Shown: positions 33,478 to 42,597, counted from the stretch's first letter. The stretch is 64,000 nt of DNA from Ignavibacteria bacterium (GCA_014654705.1 JACVZY010000081.1:1-64000); one strand, 5' to 3'. Numbers and translations: made by a program. The notes: generated by a model from the sequence alone, not told the origin.

Positions 33478-34566
33478 ATGAAAAATTTCCCCTCGAACAC
33501 CACAGATTACCTTATTATCGGCGGCGGTCTGGCGGGCTGTATTCTAGCCTGGACACTGCGGCAGCGCGGCTTGCAATGTCAGCTTATGGATACGCCGCTT
33601 TTGAGCAATGCTTCCCGTATCAGCGCGGGCATTATCAATCCCATTTCCGGTAAGCGTTTTTCTCCTTTGTGGGAGCCGGACGTTACCACGAGTGTAGCCC
33701 GGCAAACGTACAGAGAGTTAGAAGTACATTTCGGGCAGTCTTTCCTCCGCGAAATTCCTGCTTTGCGGCTTTTTACCGATGCGGATGAGCGAGATATATG
33801 GCTCACCAAGCGCGCGGAAACACTCAGGTTTGCGGAGATTCTTACACCGTCAGAGATTGCGCCGCGTTTTGTACAAGACTGCGGCGGTATCCGCTACATG
33901 GCGTGGCACGTGGACGTAGAAGCCGTTGTTCTACGGCTTCGCGCATGGCTTCGTGATGAAGGATGTCTTGTGGAAGAAGAATTTGATGACACTTGTCTGA
34001 GTTTTACAGGTACTGAAGCGGTGTACAAGGCGAAAGGTCAGCATATTCGCGCAAGACGAATCATAATGTGCAATGGCTGGAGGACTCTCCGCTCGGAGCT
34101 TTGGAAGGAGTTGCCGCTTACTCCGGCTAAAGGCGAATTGCTTATTGTTCGTGCCGATGCTCCGCCGGTACAAGAACTTATCGTGAAAAGTGTGTTTTTG
34201 CTGCCGCTTGAGAATCATGCTTTGGAGGGCAGTATTATGCGCATTGGAGCAAGTTATTCATGGGAGCATTTAGACGAAACGCCAACGCCGGAGACCGCAC
34301 AAATACTTATCCGCAAGGCACAAGAGATTTTGCCCGTGCCAATGACCATTCTTCGCCATGATGCCGGAGTGCGACCCGCCGCGCAAGACAGTAAGCCAAT
34401 CGTAGGCGTTCATCCGCACGAAACGCTTTTCGCCATCATGAATGGTTTTGGCTCGAAGGGCGCTGCCTACACGCCGTTTTGTGCTGCGGCACTGATTGAT
34501 TTTTTGGAAGAGGGAAAGCCAATGGCGGAGTGGTGCTCACTTGCACGGTGGAAAGCATGGCGGTAA
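33478..34566 (+). CDS. FAD-dependent oxidoreductase, DAO (glycine/D-amino-acid oxidase) family
   Basis: A 362-residue flavoprotein of the DAO superfamily. The dinucleotide-binding motif YLIIGGGLAGCILAWTL begins at residue 11. The middle domain holds GIINPISGKRFSPLW (about 57-71), seen in a Bacteroidota subgroup related to the MnmC oxidase domain. The C-terminal FAD contact reads GVRPAAQDSKPIVGVHP and NGFGSKGAAYTPF. It has no signal peptide. The substrate is unknown: amine or amino-acid oxidation is the family activity. The start ATG at 33478 is divergent from xdhC, and the gene converges on the transglutaminase-like gene with 56 bp between stops. Confidence 0.88.
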   Translation: MKNFPSNTTDYLIIGGGLAGCILAWTLRQRGLQCQLMDTPLLSNASRISAGIINPISGKRFSPLWEPDVTTSVARQTYRELEVHFGQSFLREIPALRLFTDADERDIWLTKRAETLRFAEILTPSEIAPRFVQDCGGIRYMAWHVDVEAVVLRLRAWLRDEGCLVEEEFDDTCLSFTGTEAVYKAKGQHIRARRIIMCNGWRTLRSELWKELPLTPAKGELLIVRADAPPVQELIVKSVFLLPLENHALEGSIMRIGASYSWEHLDETPTPETAQILIRKAQEILPVPMTILRHDAGVRPAAQDSKPIVGVHPHETLFAIMNGFGSKGAAYTPFCAAALIDFLEEGKPMAEWCSLARWKAWR

Positions 34567-34622
34567 CATAAAGTATGCTCCGTTATTTTCTATCAATAGA
34601 ACTTTTCGAGAAACGGAATACT

Positions 34623-36131
34623 CTATTTCATTGACTGACCGTAGTAGGTTAATTCTATTCGCGTGGGAATCCCTACAATACCCGCACTATTTACGCCCGT
34701 CACCACAAGCGTATTTTTACCCTTCACCAAGTGCCACGCATAGACATTTGTTGATTGTTGTGTTATGTGAGCATTTGCTTCTATAAGGTACTTTGCAAAC
34801 CACGGCATAGAATTTTGTAAGTTGAGTGTCAGAACGTTAGAAGGCTCCTGAAAACGCTCTTTTATTGTGCGTGATGATGCTTGCTGCACATCAATCTGTA
34901 CGCGGTTCTGCACGGTGTACATTTGCCCATTTCGTTGCGTAAAATGAATCGGTCGTATGCCCCCTTGATATGCCAGTTCAGGTGTTTGGAGTTGTGCTAA
35001 AAGATTTGTCATGGGTAGAAATTCAGGGGAAATGCGGTTGCTGCGGCTGTCGGTCTGATAAAACAAGTGGTGGAAATAAGGAATCCATTCCTCGCTACGA
35101 AAAGCCTGAATGCTACGCCAGCGAGATTGTACTAAACTCGCTTGGAGGCGTAGCGATGTGCTGTCACGCGGGGACGAAAGCAAGAGTCTGATTTCTAATG
35201 CGTTTAGGGGGATTGTAGCTGAAGAAGAATACCAGAAAAGATTGTTTTGCGGGTCAAGCAATATCCATTTTTGTAAGCCATTATTCCACACTTCCACTAC
35301 AAAATGGCTTTTGCCAATACCGAAAGAAATCCCTTCTCGCCCAAGTTCAACTATACGGGCAGGAAAACCCACTGCTTGGAGTGCTTCGGATAAAACAATT
35401 GAATACTCCTGACAGCGAAATGCCTTCCCTTTTTTCACACTCGCCAAAATTTCTGTTGCACGGCAGTCCGTGGCAAAGCCGCTTGCCGAGTGCTCCCATA
35501 GATTATGTGCCCACGACATCAAGGCACATTGCTGTTCCAGTTCGCTCTTCTTTCCTGCGATAAGACTTGCAAGATGGTATTCAGAGCGGAGTTTCTGCGA
35601 ACTGGGGCTATGATAGTCTGCAAATCGAAGGAGTGAGCCACCTGCAATGCTTGGATTTTGCCACGTGTGCACATCATACACTTTCAACACAGCAGCATTA
35701 TGTTTCATTGCTGCAAGAATTGACTTGGCTTCGGGGGTATCGGCGGTATAGTGAAATGTCTTGAGCATGCGTTCACTCTCCTCCCACTCTGCGTATCCGG
35801 CATCTGCCGCCAGATGGAGCGCTTGGAAGGCTGCTAAAGAATCCTGCCGATAGCAGTGTACATTTGCAATCCACGAGTAGATATAGCCTCGCATGACAGA
35901 TTTGACGGGCGGTTGCACCTCTAAAATACGCTGAAACTGTTGGAGCGCCTCGGCGTATTGCCTACGTGTGCAGGCTTGTATTCCAGCGTTAAGCCACGAT
36001 TGTACACGTCGAGAGTACTCTTCTTGAAAGACATGAGTATGAGAATTATCTACAACGGTTTTTTTTTCAGACGGAGATGGTCTTGCGCCCAACGAAAAAA
36101 AACATAACAAAATAAATACGGTACAGTTCAT
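34623..36131 (-). CDS. Exported TPR and transglutaminase-like protein
   Basis: A 502-residue exported protein. After a short signal peptide (1-16) come tetratricopeptide-like helices (about 40-145, with RRQYAEALQQFQRILEVQP). A transglutaminase-like cysteine-protease fold follows with an apparently intact triad: Cys240 in GKAFRCQEYSIVLSEAL, His276 in GKSHFVVEVWN and Asp293 in WILLDPQNN. The C-terminal 150 residues look beta-rich and end in VNSAGIVGIPTRIELTYYG. Bacterial proteins of this superfamily are mostly peptidases or cross-linking enzymes; the substrate here is unknown. It is the last gene of a minus-strand series and converges on the FAD oxidoreductase gene. Confidence 0.75.
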   Translation of the reverse strand: MNCTVFILLCFFSLGARPSPSEKKTVVDNSHTHVFQEEYSRRVQSWLNAGIQACTRRQYAEALQQFQRILEVQPPVKSVMRGYIYSWIANVHCYRQDSLAAFQALHLAADAGYAEWEESERMLKTFHYTADTPEAKSILAAMKHNAAVLKVYDVHTWQNPSIAGGSLLRFADYHSPSSQKLRSEYHLASLIAGKKSELEQQCALMSWAHNLWEHSASGFATDCRATEILASVKKGKAFRCQEYSIVLSEALQAVGFPARIVELGREGISFGIGKSHFVVEVWNNGLQKWILLDPQNNLFWYSSSATIPLNALEIRLLLSSPRDSTSLRLQASLVQSRWRSIQAFRSEEWIPYFHHLFYQTDSRSNRISPEFLPMTNLLAQLQTPELAYQGGIRPIHFTQRNGQMYTVQNRVQIDVQQASSRTIKERFQEPSNVLTLNLQNSMPWFAKYLIEANAHITQQSTNVYAWHLVKGKNTLVVTGVNSAGIVGIPTRIELTYYGQSMK

Positions 36132-36501
36132 AGGTAGATTCTTTTCAAAATTGAACAGAGACGCGCGGGTACGTTAGTCTGGAGAAGACAATCGGCAATT
36201 ATTGAATACAAAAGACAACGCTACAACAATAGATAGTAACAGGGCAACAAAAAGTATCTAATAGGTAGAGTCGCTGATATTTCATAGTAACCTCAGAATT
36301 TCGGTTTAACCTTCTTTACATCTTTTCACCTTAATAACACAACTATCCGATAAACGTTACAGCCTAGCATAGAAAACGGAAATATTTTTTTACAGTTGCT
36401 TACCACTTTTTTTGACTCTTGATTTCAAGGCTCAAACGCTCCGCCGTTCGCAATTATAGAAAACGTTGAATAACTTCAAGACACTTTACAATCTCAATTT
36501 T
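36132..36501. other. Intergenic region upstream of the transglutaminase-like gene
   Basis: This 370-bp AT-rich stretch lies between two minus-strand genes. I see no reading frame, RNA gene or terminator. The only structure noticed is a short palindrome CTTGATTTCAAG at 36418-36429. It should hold the promoter of the downstream gene, but no box stands out. Confidence 0.5.
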
Positions 36502-37869
36502 TCATCGTTGAATATGTACCAGATGCGTAAAGATAGAATTCCGTTGGGTTTGGGCACGAAGAAAATATAACCCCGCAGGAAGTGCTAATATACCAATTGT
36601 TGCGGATGGTTCTTCCACACGCTGCGTCATAACTACTTGTCCCAGCGTGTTTGTGAGCGTTAGAGTATATTCGCCCTCTATGCCTTGAATAGAAATAAAA
36701 TTTGATGCGGGATTTGGTGAAATGACTATGTTCGGCTCGCTGGGATGTGCTTCTACACTCGTTACGCGGTCAAGTGTTTCCCGAATAATTTGCTTCATGC
36801 GTAAATACGTCGGCTCGACTGTCAAAAGTTGGCTTTGCACCGAGAACACGCCCACCAAATTGCGCCGCCAATCAATCCACGGCGAAAAACCGAATGCACC
36901 TTGCGATGACGATTCCAGTACTTCTCCGCTAGCAGCATCAACGACTTCCCGCCAGTGCCCAAGAGCGTAGCGGGTGTTTCTGTTCACACCGGGAACAAAG
37001 GGCGCAAGCGACTGGTACGGCGAATACAAAATCGGCGCACCGCCCGTCTGATCGCGCTTCATTTCATTGATAATGCTTTCGGAAAGAATACGTTTGCCAT
37101 TCCACACGCCGCCATTTAAGAGCATTTGCAGGTAGATTTTATATTCATTCGCCGAAGTAACCACGCTTCCTGCCACACCCGGATTCTTTGCATTCACGAA
37201 AAACGTCAGGCGTAGCCCCAGCGGGCGCGACACATAGCGGGCAAAGAGTGTGTCCCACGCATCGCCCGTCGGTAGAGTGAGTTTACTGGCTACTTCCGCA
37301 CAGCGCCCTGCCACGTGCATCCCGCGTCCGCCATATGCCATGCTGCCGCCGGGCGCAGTTGCAAGGGGAAGTGAGAGAATTGCACGTGCCGCAGAATCTA
37401 GTGTGATAGCGGAGTTTCGCAAAATGTCATCTTCAACGCTGTTGCCGTCTTCTGCAATGCCGGAAGTCATAGAGAACATCTGCCTTACCGTCATGCGTGC
37501 TTTGTCGCCGATGGCATAGCTCAAGAATTTTCCTGCCGAGTCGTCAAGCCGCCACGTACCGTCGTCCACCATGCCCATTACCACGCCCGCCGAGAGCCAT
37601 TTGCTTGCTGAGGCGATAGGTACGATGCGGTCGCCAGAGAAATTTTTGCCGGGCGCGGTGAATGTTTTATTGTAAATCTCGCGCCCGTCTTTGACGAGAA
37701 CAAGTGTGTATCCGCCAGCTGTGCCGCTGATTTTGGCGACAGAATCTTGCAAGAGGCGGTCAAGCGCCGAGAAATTGTAGGAAGATTGCGCAAGCGCTGC
37801 ATTGCTGAGGGCAAGCCACAAGCAACACACGAACGCACCCACCAATGCAGAGCGAAAAAATGCACTCAT
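36502..37869 (-). CDS. Secreted beta-lactamase-fold serine hydrolase with T9SS sorting domain
   Basis: A 455-residue exported protein. A signal peptide (1-28, ending NAALAQ) precedes a class C beta-lactamase/DD-peptidase-like domain (about 35-365). The catalytic SxxK motif is Ser87-Ala-Ser-Lys90 in PIASASKWLS. The second motif, normally YxN, reads YGG in SMAYGGRGMHV, so activity may differ from a true beta-lactamase; esterases of this family often vary here. Residues about 385-455 form a T9SS type A sorting domain (VISPNPASNFISIQG, LTNTLGQVV, LPAGLYFLRA), so the enzyme is moved across the outer membrane and attached or released. It is flanked by intergenic gaps on both sides. Confidence 0.88.
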   Translation of the reverse strand: MSAFFRSALVGAFVCCLWLALSNAALAQSSYNFSALDRLLQDSVAKISGTAGGYTLVLVKDGREIYNKTFTAPGKNFSGDRIVPIASASKWLSAGVVMGMVDDGTWRLDDSAGKFLSYAIGDKARMTVRQMFSMTSGIAEDGNSVEDDILRNSAITLDSAARAILSLPLATAPGGSMAYGGRGMHVAGRCAEVASKLTLPTGDAWDTLFARYVSRPLGLRLTFFVNAKNPGVAGSVVTSANEYKIYLQMLLNGGVWNGKRILSESIINEMKRDQTGGAPILYSPYQSLAPFVPGVNRNTRYALGHWREVVDAASGEVLESSSQGAFGFSPWIDWRRNLVGVFSVQSQLLTVEPTYLRMKQIIRETLDRVTSVEAHPSEPNIVISPNPASNFISIQGIEGEYTLTLTNTLGQVVMTQRVEEPSATIGILALPAGLYFLRAQTQRNSIFTHLVHIQR

Positions 37870-37913
37870 AATGACAAAAATTGTGGTGAAATAGGGCGAA
37901 TCTCAGCACGAAA

Positions 37914-37990
37914 GGGCTTTCGCAAAAAATCGGAGTGTGGAATTCATCGCACGCTCCAAGAGCGTTAATTTCTCACATTTGCGAAAGCCC
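37914..37990. repeat. Perfect 13-bp inverted repeat enclosing a small hairpin
   Basis: GGGCTTTCGCAAA (37914-37926) and TTTGCGAAAGCCC (37978-37990) are perfect inverted repeats 51 bp apart. Inside is a second hairpin, ACGCTC/GAGCGT (37951-37956 with 37960-37965). It lies between the end of the repeat-protein gene and the start of the serine hydrolase gene, both minus strand. A terminator-like two-way junction is likely, but no U-run follows directly. Confidence 0.5.
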
Positions 37991-37998
37991 CACTTTAT

Positions 37999-38328
37999 TT
38001 ACTTGCTTTCGTTTCTCCGCTTTTCGCGGTTTTCTTTCATTTTGGCTTTTGCTGCCTCGCGTTCTTCGGGGGTCATTTTGCCCCATCGTGTTTTTGCATT
38101 TTCTTTGAATTTCGCTTTTGCGGCGTCGCGCTCTTCAGGGGTCATTGCTTCCCATTTTTCTTTCGCTTTTTCCTTAAACTCTGCTTTTAGCGTTTCTTGT
38201 TGTGCGGGAGTGAGCGATTCCCATTTTGCCTTTGCTTGAGCGCCTTTGCTTGCGGTTTCTTGAGCGAACGCCGTGTATCCGCCGAATACGGCAATCACAA
38301 ACGCAGCAGCAATCATCATTGTACGCAT
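37999..38328 (-). CDS. Small exported protein with three 23-residue W-TPEE repeats
   Basis: A 109-residue exported protein I cannot name with certainty. The signal peptide (1-22) ends in TAFA. From Trp36 it consists of three tandem 23-residue repeats (36-58, 59-81, 82-104) of the form W-x-x-M-T-P-E-E-R-x-x-A-K-A-K-x-K-E-N, then a basic tail. The repeats should form charged amphipathic helices, like DUF3106-type periplasmic proteins, in which WxxLTPxQR repeats recur. It could be a stress or envelope protein binding other proteins or metal, but no function is established. It lies 92 bp after the LptF/G-type gene. Confidence 0.7.
   Translation of the reverse strand: MRTMMIAAAFVIAVFGGYTAFAQETASKGAQAKAKWESLTPAQQETLKAEFKEKAKEKWEAMTPEERDAAKAKFKENAKTRWGKMTPEEREAAKAKMKENREKRRNESK
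38017..38223 (-). repeat. 69-bp coding tandem repeat, three copies
   Basis: Three in-frame 69-bp units encode the 23-residue repeats of the small exported protein. The second and third copies are closer to each other than to the first, suggesting a recent duplication. Confidence 0.65.
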
Positions 38329-38420
38329 AACTATCCTTTTGAAAAGTGAGAAAGAGAGAACTTACAATCTCGCATTAGACAATACCATCGAAAAATATAT
38401 TCAACTCTTGTGCAATTTTT

Positions 38421-39857
38421 TTAGGAGCGTTTTGGGCGGACTCGTCGCATGAAGGCAGCGTACCATCTGTACAAACGAGTCATGTCCAGAAGCGGTAAAT
38501 CCCGTGAAACACGCCACATAAGAAATAGCCCGAACGTGCCGAGAACAATGTCAGCAAGCCACATTGCTAACCACGGGGGCATCAGCCCACGGTCGGCAAG
38601 GCGCTCACCGGTCATCAGGAAAATCCAGTAAATCACATAGAACACCAGCGTAATTGCGCCACTGATACCGAAATTCCCGCGCCGTGTCATTATTCCAAGC
38701 GGACAGCCAATAAGTACAAAGACCAGACAGGCTGCGGGAATGACGTACTTTTTGTGGATTTCGACCAGATATTTGTTTGCTGTCATTTGGCGGTCGCGGA
38801 TTTGAAACATATCATTGTCCAAACTTGAAAACGTACCCGATACGCGGCTTTCCACGCGCCACGACGCTTCTTTGCGTGAGATTGGTTTTGCAGCGAGCGC
38901 CTTTGCAACTGCATTGGCAGCTGAATCCGTCGTAATGGCTATACCGCGCAATTCCGGTTGTGTGCTATCCCGAATACCATACAAATGCTTGGTTTGGGCA
39001 GTCATCATTTTTGCTACGTTCTGCTGTGAAAGCGCAATACTTTTTTCACTTTCATTCACGATATTCTGCATCTCAGCTATGCGCATCGTGCGGTCGCCGC
39101 GTGAATAAAATCGTTCGTCGCTGCGGCTAAAGGCAAAGCCATTGGCATCCATGATAATACGGTGCTGCTCGAATTTAATGCGCCTGTAATCGCCCATATT
39201 CAATTGGTTCATCTGATGAATCTCACCATTGGTCAGCATTAACACGATTTTGGTGTAATCGGTTGAAAAATTAATACGCCCCGTGTCAGCGGAAACCACG
39301 TTCATCATGTCTGGCGACGTATTGTCGTAAATCGTTACACCCAGCATACAACCTTGTGTGGTATCAATGCTCCGCGACAAAATACTGTATCCCTCAATTT
39401 GCGTTGAGAACTGCCCTCGGTCAACCACAAACGTTGGTTTCTTGCGTTGTATGTCCACCATCAGCATCTGTGCGCGGTAGTTTGCGTCGGGCAGCACTAC
39501 GTCGTTGAACCAATAAAGCCATAGCGACATCAGCACACCCACAATCAGCATCGGGCGCATCATGGCAAGCAGACTGCCGCCGCCGGAGCGGATAATCGTG
39601 ACTTCGTTTGTCGAGCCCAAATTTCCAAAAGCCATCAGCGACGCAACCAGAACCCCCATCGGTACAGCAAGTGTGACCATCCAAGCAAGATTTAATGCAA
39701 TAAGCTGGATGATAATCCAAGCACCTAAGCCCTTACCAACAAGCTGTGGTAAAAAATTGATTAAAAATTGCAGTAAGAAAATGAACATCACTGTCAATGC
39801 CCCGAAAAGAAAGGGACCGACGTGTGCGCGAAGAATATAACGGCTAATGTGGCTCAT
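38421..39857 (-). CDS. LptF/LptG family lipopolysaccharide export permease
   Basis: A 478-residue inner-membrane permease of the YjgP/YjgQ family, which with LptB draws lipopolysaccharide out of the membrane. The N terminus (ISRYILRAHVGPFLFGALTV, then two more helices) carries the family-typical NEVTIIRSGGGSLLAMMRP near residue 85. A periplasmic jellyroll domain fills about 125-360 and includes an insertion (about 260-330) rich in Gln and Ala. Three helices end the protein. LptF and LptG cannot be told apart by eye, and Bacteroidota often have single, divergent copies. The gene lies 50 bp downstream of exonuclease III. Confidence 0.9.
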   Translation of the reverse strand: MSHISRYILRAHVGPFLFGALTVMFIFLLQFLINFLPQLVGKGLGAWIIIQLIALNLAWMVTLAVPMGVLVASLMAFGNLGSTNEVTIIRSGGGSLLAMMRPMLIVGVLMSLWLYWFNDVVLPDANYRAQMLMVDIQRKKPTFVVDRGQFSTQIEGYSILSRSIDTTQGCMLGVTIYDNTSPDMMNVVSADTGRINFSTDYTKIVLMLTNGEIHQMNQLNMGDYRRIKFEQHRIIMDANGFAFSRSDERFYSRGDRTMRIAEMQNIVNESEKSIALSQQNVAKMMTAQTKHLYGIRDSTQPELRGIAITTDSAANAVAKALAAKPISRKEASWRVESRVSGTFSSLDNDMFQIRDRQMTANKYLVEIHKKYVIPAACLVFVLIGCPLGIMTRRGNFGISGAITLVFYVIYWIFLMTGERLADRGLMPPWLAMWLADIVLGTFGLFLMWRVSRDLPLLDMTRLYRWYAAFMRRVRPKRS

Positions 39858-39907
39858 ATTTTTAATTGCTCCGGTCTATTGTCAGGGAAGCCGAATAGAT
39901 TTTTTGT

Positions 39908-40684
39908 TCAAAATTTCAGCACAAGTTTGACGGGGCAATGGTCGGAACCCATGACATCGGACTGAATCGAAGCGCTTTCGAGGTGCGGCAGGAGGTCTTT
40001 GCTGATGAAAAAATAATCAATGCGCCAGCCGATATTTCGCTCACGCGCCATCTGACGGTAGCTCCACCACGAGTAATGACCACCTTCTTGCTCAAATTCC
40101 CGAAAGGTATCGACATATCCCATGTTCACAATTTCGTCCAGTTTCTCGCGCTCAATGGTCATAAAACCTGATGTATTTTCGTTTTCTTTTGGGCGAGCAA
40201 GGTCGCGCTCAGAATGTGCGGTGTTATAGTCGCCGCAAACAACCACTTTGCGACCTTCTTTGCGCAAACGCTCTGTATAGGCAAAAAGTGCATCGTAAAA
40301 ATCCAATTTGTACTGCAAACGCCCTTTTTCTTCCATGGAGCCATTGGGAAAATACACATTCACAAGCACAAAATCACCGAAATCCGTAGCAATCATGCGC
40401 CCTTCAGAGTCGAACTCCGATTTGCCCATCGTGCGCTCCACCGAGAGTGGTTTTTCACGAGAAAACGTTGCCACGCCGCTATATCCCTTGCGAATGCTAC
40501 ACGAATGGAAGTTCGCATCGAAATCGTCCGGCTTCCTAAGCGAGTCGTCAAGCTGCTCTGGTAGAGCTTTGGTCTCTTGAAAGCAGATTGCATCGGGCTT
40601 CTCATGGTCGAGGTACTCAAAGAGTCCTTTGTTTTGAATAGCCCGAATACCGTTGATATTCCATGAAATAAGGTTGTAGAGCAT
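39908..40684 (-). CDS. xth: Exodeoxyribonuclease III (AP endonuclease)
   Basis: A 258-residue Mg-dependent DNA-repair nuclease of the ExoIII/APE1 family, which cuts at abasic sites and degrades 3' ends. Motifs in order are ISWNINGIRA (metal-binding Asn), ICFQETKA (catalytic Glu), VYFPNGS, CGDYNTAHSERDLARP (Asp and Asn), GWRIDYFF and SDHCPVKL (catalytic Asp-His). I chose the ATG at 40684 (MLYNLISW), the family start; the frame extends about 50 codons further upstream without family support. It follows rsmD by about 100 bp and precedes the LptF/G-type gene on the same strand. Confidence 0.95.
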   Translation of the reverse strand: MLYNLISWNINGIRAIQNKGLFEYLDHEKPDAICFQETKALPEQLDDSLRKPDDFDANFHSCSIRKGYSGVATFSREKPLSVERTMGKSEFDSEGRMIATDFGDFVLVNVYFPNGSMEEKGRLQYKLDFYDALFAYTERLRKEGRKVVVCGDYNTAHSERDLARPKENENTSGFMTIEREKLDEIVNMGYVDTFREFEQEGGHYSWWSYRQMARERNIGWRIDYFFISKDLLPHLESASIQSDVMGSDHCPVKLVLKF

Positions 40685-40784
40685 AGTGTGTAAGCTGTTT
40701 GGGGGTGTTTTGATGATGCCGGAAAATAATGGAAATATGTACTGTGTTTGCGCACTTTCTTTGCGCACTTTGCGTGAAATGTCT

Positions 40785-41360
40785 CTAAAGCGCGAGTGTC
40801 GTTTTTTGAAAAAATTCGACAATTGTTTCTCCAAAATGCCGCTCTGTCAGCTTTTGCCAACCTGTTGGCAGCAAAACTGTTTCGCGCACATCGTGTTCGG
40901 CGATAAAAATGCAATCTTTCGAGCAAATTTCTGAGGATGCAAGTGCTGCGAAGACAGGATTGATGAGCTTTGCAGCGTAAGGCGGGTCGCAGAAAATTAG
41001 GTTGAAATTCTGACCCTCAGCGTTCTGCCCCTGAAGTGCTGCGATTGAACGGACGGCATCGTCGCAGACAACCCGCACCGCGTCTTGAATGGTGAGCGTT
41101 TTCAACGATTCTGCCAGATGAGTACAATTTTTACGACTTTTCTCAACCAAGACCGCTCGCGCCGCTCCACGACTTATTGCTTCGATACCCAAAGCACCCG
41201 AACCGGCACATAAATCAAGTACCGAAACTCCGTCCAAATCACAATGATTGAGGAGGATATTGAATATCGTTTCGCGTGCACGGTCAGTCGTGGGGCGTAT
41301 GCCCTGAAAGCCGCTTGTGCTCAACGTTCTACTGCGAAGTCTGCCGCCGGTGATGCGCAT
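40785..41360 (-). CDS. rsmD: 16S rRNA (guanine(966)-N(2))-methyltransferase
   Basis: A 191-residue SAM-dependent RNA methyltransferase modifying G966 of 16S rRNA. The N terminus MRITGGRLRSRTL and RPTTDRARETIFNIL are the family hallmarks. The SAM-binding motif VLDLCAGSGALGIEAISRGA (residues about 49-68) and the catalytic IFCDPPYAAK (usually NPPY/DPPY) follow. I chose the ATG at 41360; an upstream TTG at 41402 adds 14 residues without support. It lies in a minus-strand housekeeping run with ygfZ upstream and xth downstream. Confidence 0.94.
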   Translation of the reverse strand: MRITGGRLRSRTLSTSGFQGIRPTTDRARETIFNILLNHCDLDGVSVLDLCAGSGALGIEAISRGAARAVLVEKSRKNCTHLAESLKTLTIQDAVRVVCDDAVRSIAALQGQNAEGQNFNLIFCDPPYAAKLINPVFAALASSEICSKDCIFIAEHDVRETVLLPTGWQKLTERHFGETIVEFFQKTTLAL

Positions 41361-41408
41361 ACTATGGGTTGTTGAGTGAGGTTTGTCAGATTTGTACTCC
41401 AACGCACC

Positions 41409-41449
41409 AATGCTAGAATAGCGCCGATGCTAGAGTAGCGCCGATGCTG
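41409..41449. repeat. 17-bp tandem repeat, about 2.4 copies
   Basis: AATGCTAGAATAGCGCC, GATGCTAGAGTAGCGCC and a partial GATGCTGG follow each other in the short gap between ygfZ and rsmD. It is probably slippage-derived spacer. Confidence 0.6.
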
Positions 41450-41463
41450 GAATATATGCGTTT

Positions 41464-42501
41464 TTACATCACAAACGGTAGTTTCACTATTGTCAATTGT
41501 GCGGAATATCCCTCAGACGATGCTTCCACGCTGGCATCGGGGTTGGCGAATGCCGAACGAATGTAGCCAAGGGCAATATGCTTGCCCAGTTCGGGCGAGA
41601 ATGTGCTGCTTGTTACGCCACCAATGTCTGTGCGCTTTCCGTCCGACTCGTCGAAAAAGCGGGCATTCTGGGGAATGGGCGTATCGCTTACAAAGCCGGA
41701 AAGCCGCACTTTGACTTTATTGTACGTGTCCAGCCGTGCGATGACTTCCTGCCCGATGTAACATCCTTTTTTGAAATCAACCAAGCCCACCAAGCCTGCT
41801 TCAAGCGGATTGCGCTCTTCTGTCCACTCCGTGCCGAGTTTGCCCCATGCCGCTTCAATGCGTAAGGTGTCAAATGTGGAATCATCCACTTCGGCAACAT
41901 CTTCTAAAGCGTTTAGAATATCACAAAGCGTGGTTTCGTGCGCCTTAGGCACAAGTAACGTATAGCAAAAGCCGCATAAAGGCTGCTGTTTGATGATGAC
42001 GGCATCAATGCTGCCTTGAATTGTGATGTTCTGCCATGACGACAAACGCATATCAAGAAGTGATGCGCCCGTCAGCTCTTCCAAAAGCTGCATACTGCGT
42101 ACGCCAAAAATAAGAAACGATGCGTATTCGGCGCTCACATTGCGTGCTTGAAAATCGTCAATGAACGTGTATTTATCCAGCCACTGAATCACTTTGTCGC
42201 CCATGCCACCTGAGAAGAGCAAGAGAACGGATTCTTGGCGAGCAAGCACAGTAAAAACGTCAATTATCCGTGCTTTGTCAGTAATAAGAACATTTTGAGC
42301 GCCCGTGCCGCTTGTGTTCGTGCCCTTTAGCGTAAGAACATCATTCGTGGTCATGCGCTGCAAAAGGTCGAGACGGTCGTTCCCACGAGCTTCGAGAATA
42401 TCAATCGGATGCTTTCGCCAGCCGACGCTGTTTTTTGCAAGCGCATAAGTGTCTTTTTCTATAGTACTTTGCGGGGATTGTCCGTTTGTGTGATTGGTCA
42501 T
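41464..42501 (-). CDS. ygfZ: YgfZ/GcvT-like folate-binding protein
   Basis: A 345-residue cytoplasmic protein of the YgfZ/CAF17 family, which uses tetrahydrofolate to help maintain certain iron-sulfur enzymes, including the radical-SAM tRNA modification enzyme MiaB. The decisive motif KKGCYIGQEVIARLDTYNKV (about 246-265) contains the family-defining K-G-C-Y-x-G-Q-E. The N-terminal GcvT-like fold is visible in ARGNDRLDLLQRMTTNDV. It is divergent from the subtilase gene across 96 bp and leads the minus-strand run with rsmD and xth. Confidence 0.92.
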   Translation of the reverse strand: MTNHTNGQSPQSTIEKDTYALAKNSVGWRKHPIDILEARGNDRLDLLQRMTTNDVLTLKGTNTSGTGAQNVLITDKARIIDVFTVLARQESVLLLFSGGMGDKVIQWLDKYTFIDDFQARNVSAEYASFLIFGVRSMQLLEELTGASLLDMRLSSWQNITIQGSIDAVIIKQQPLCGFCYTLLVPKAHETTLCDILNALEDVAEVDDSTFDTLRIEAAWGKLGTEWTEERNPLEAGLVGLVDFKKGCYIGQEVIARLDTYNKVKVRLSGFVSDTPIPQNARFFDESDGKRTDIGGVTSSTFSPELGKHIALGYIRSAFANPDASVEASSEGYSAQLTIVKLPFVM

Positions 42502-42537
42502 AATGCGTGAAATTTGTAGCTTGTGGTCTTACATGAA

Positions 42538-42567
42538 TTTGCTTGGTGCTGTCAAAGCATAATTGAA
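42538..42567 (+). promoter_or_regulatory. Candidate promoter of the subtilase gene
   Basis: TTTG (42538-42541) and TAATTGAA (42560-42567) are 18 bases apart, resembling the TTTG / TAnnTTTG pattern. The start site would be near 42573, about 25 bases before the ATG. Confidence 0.3.
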
Positions 42568-42597
42568 TATGCAAGTTCCCACAATTTGACGAAAAAA

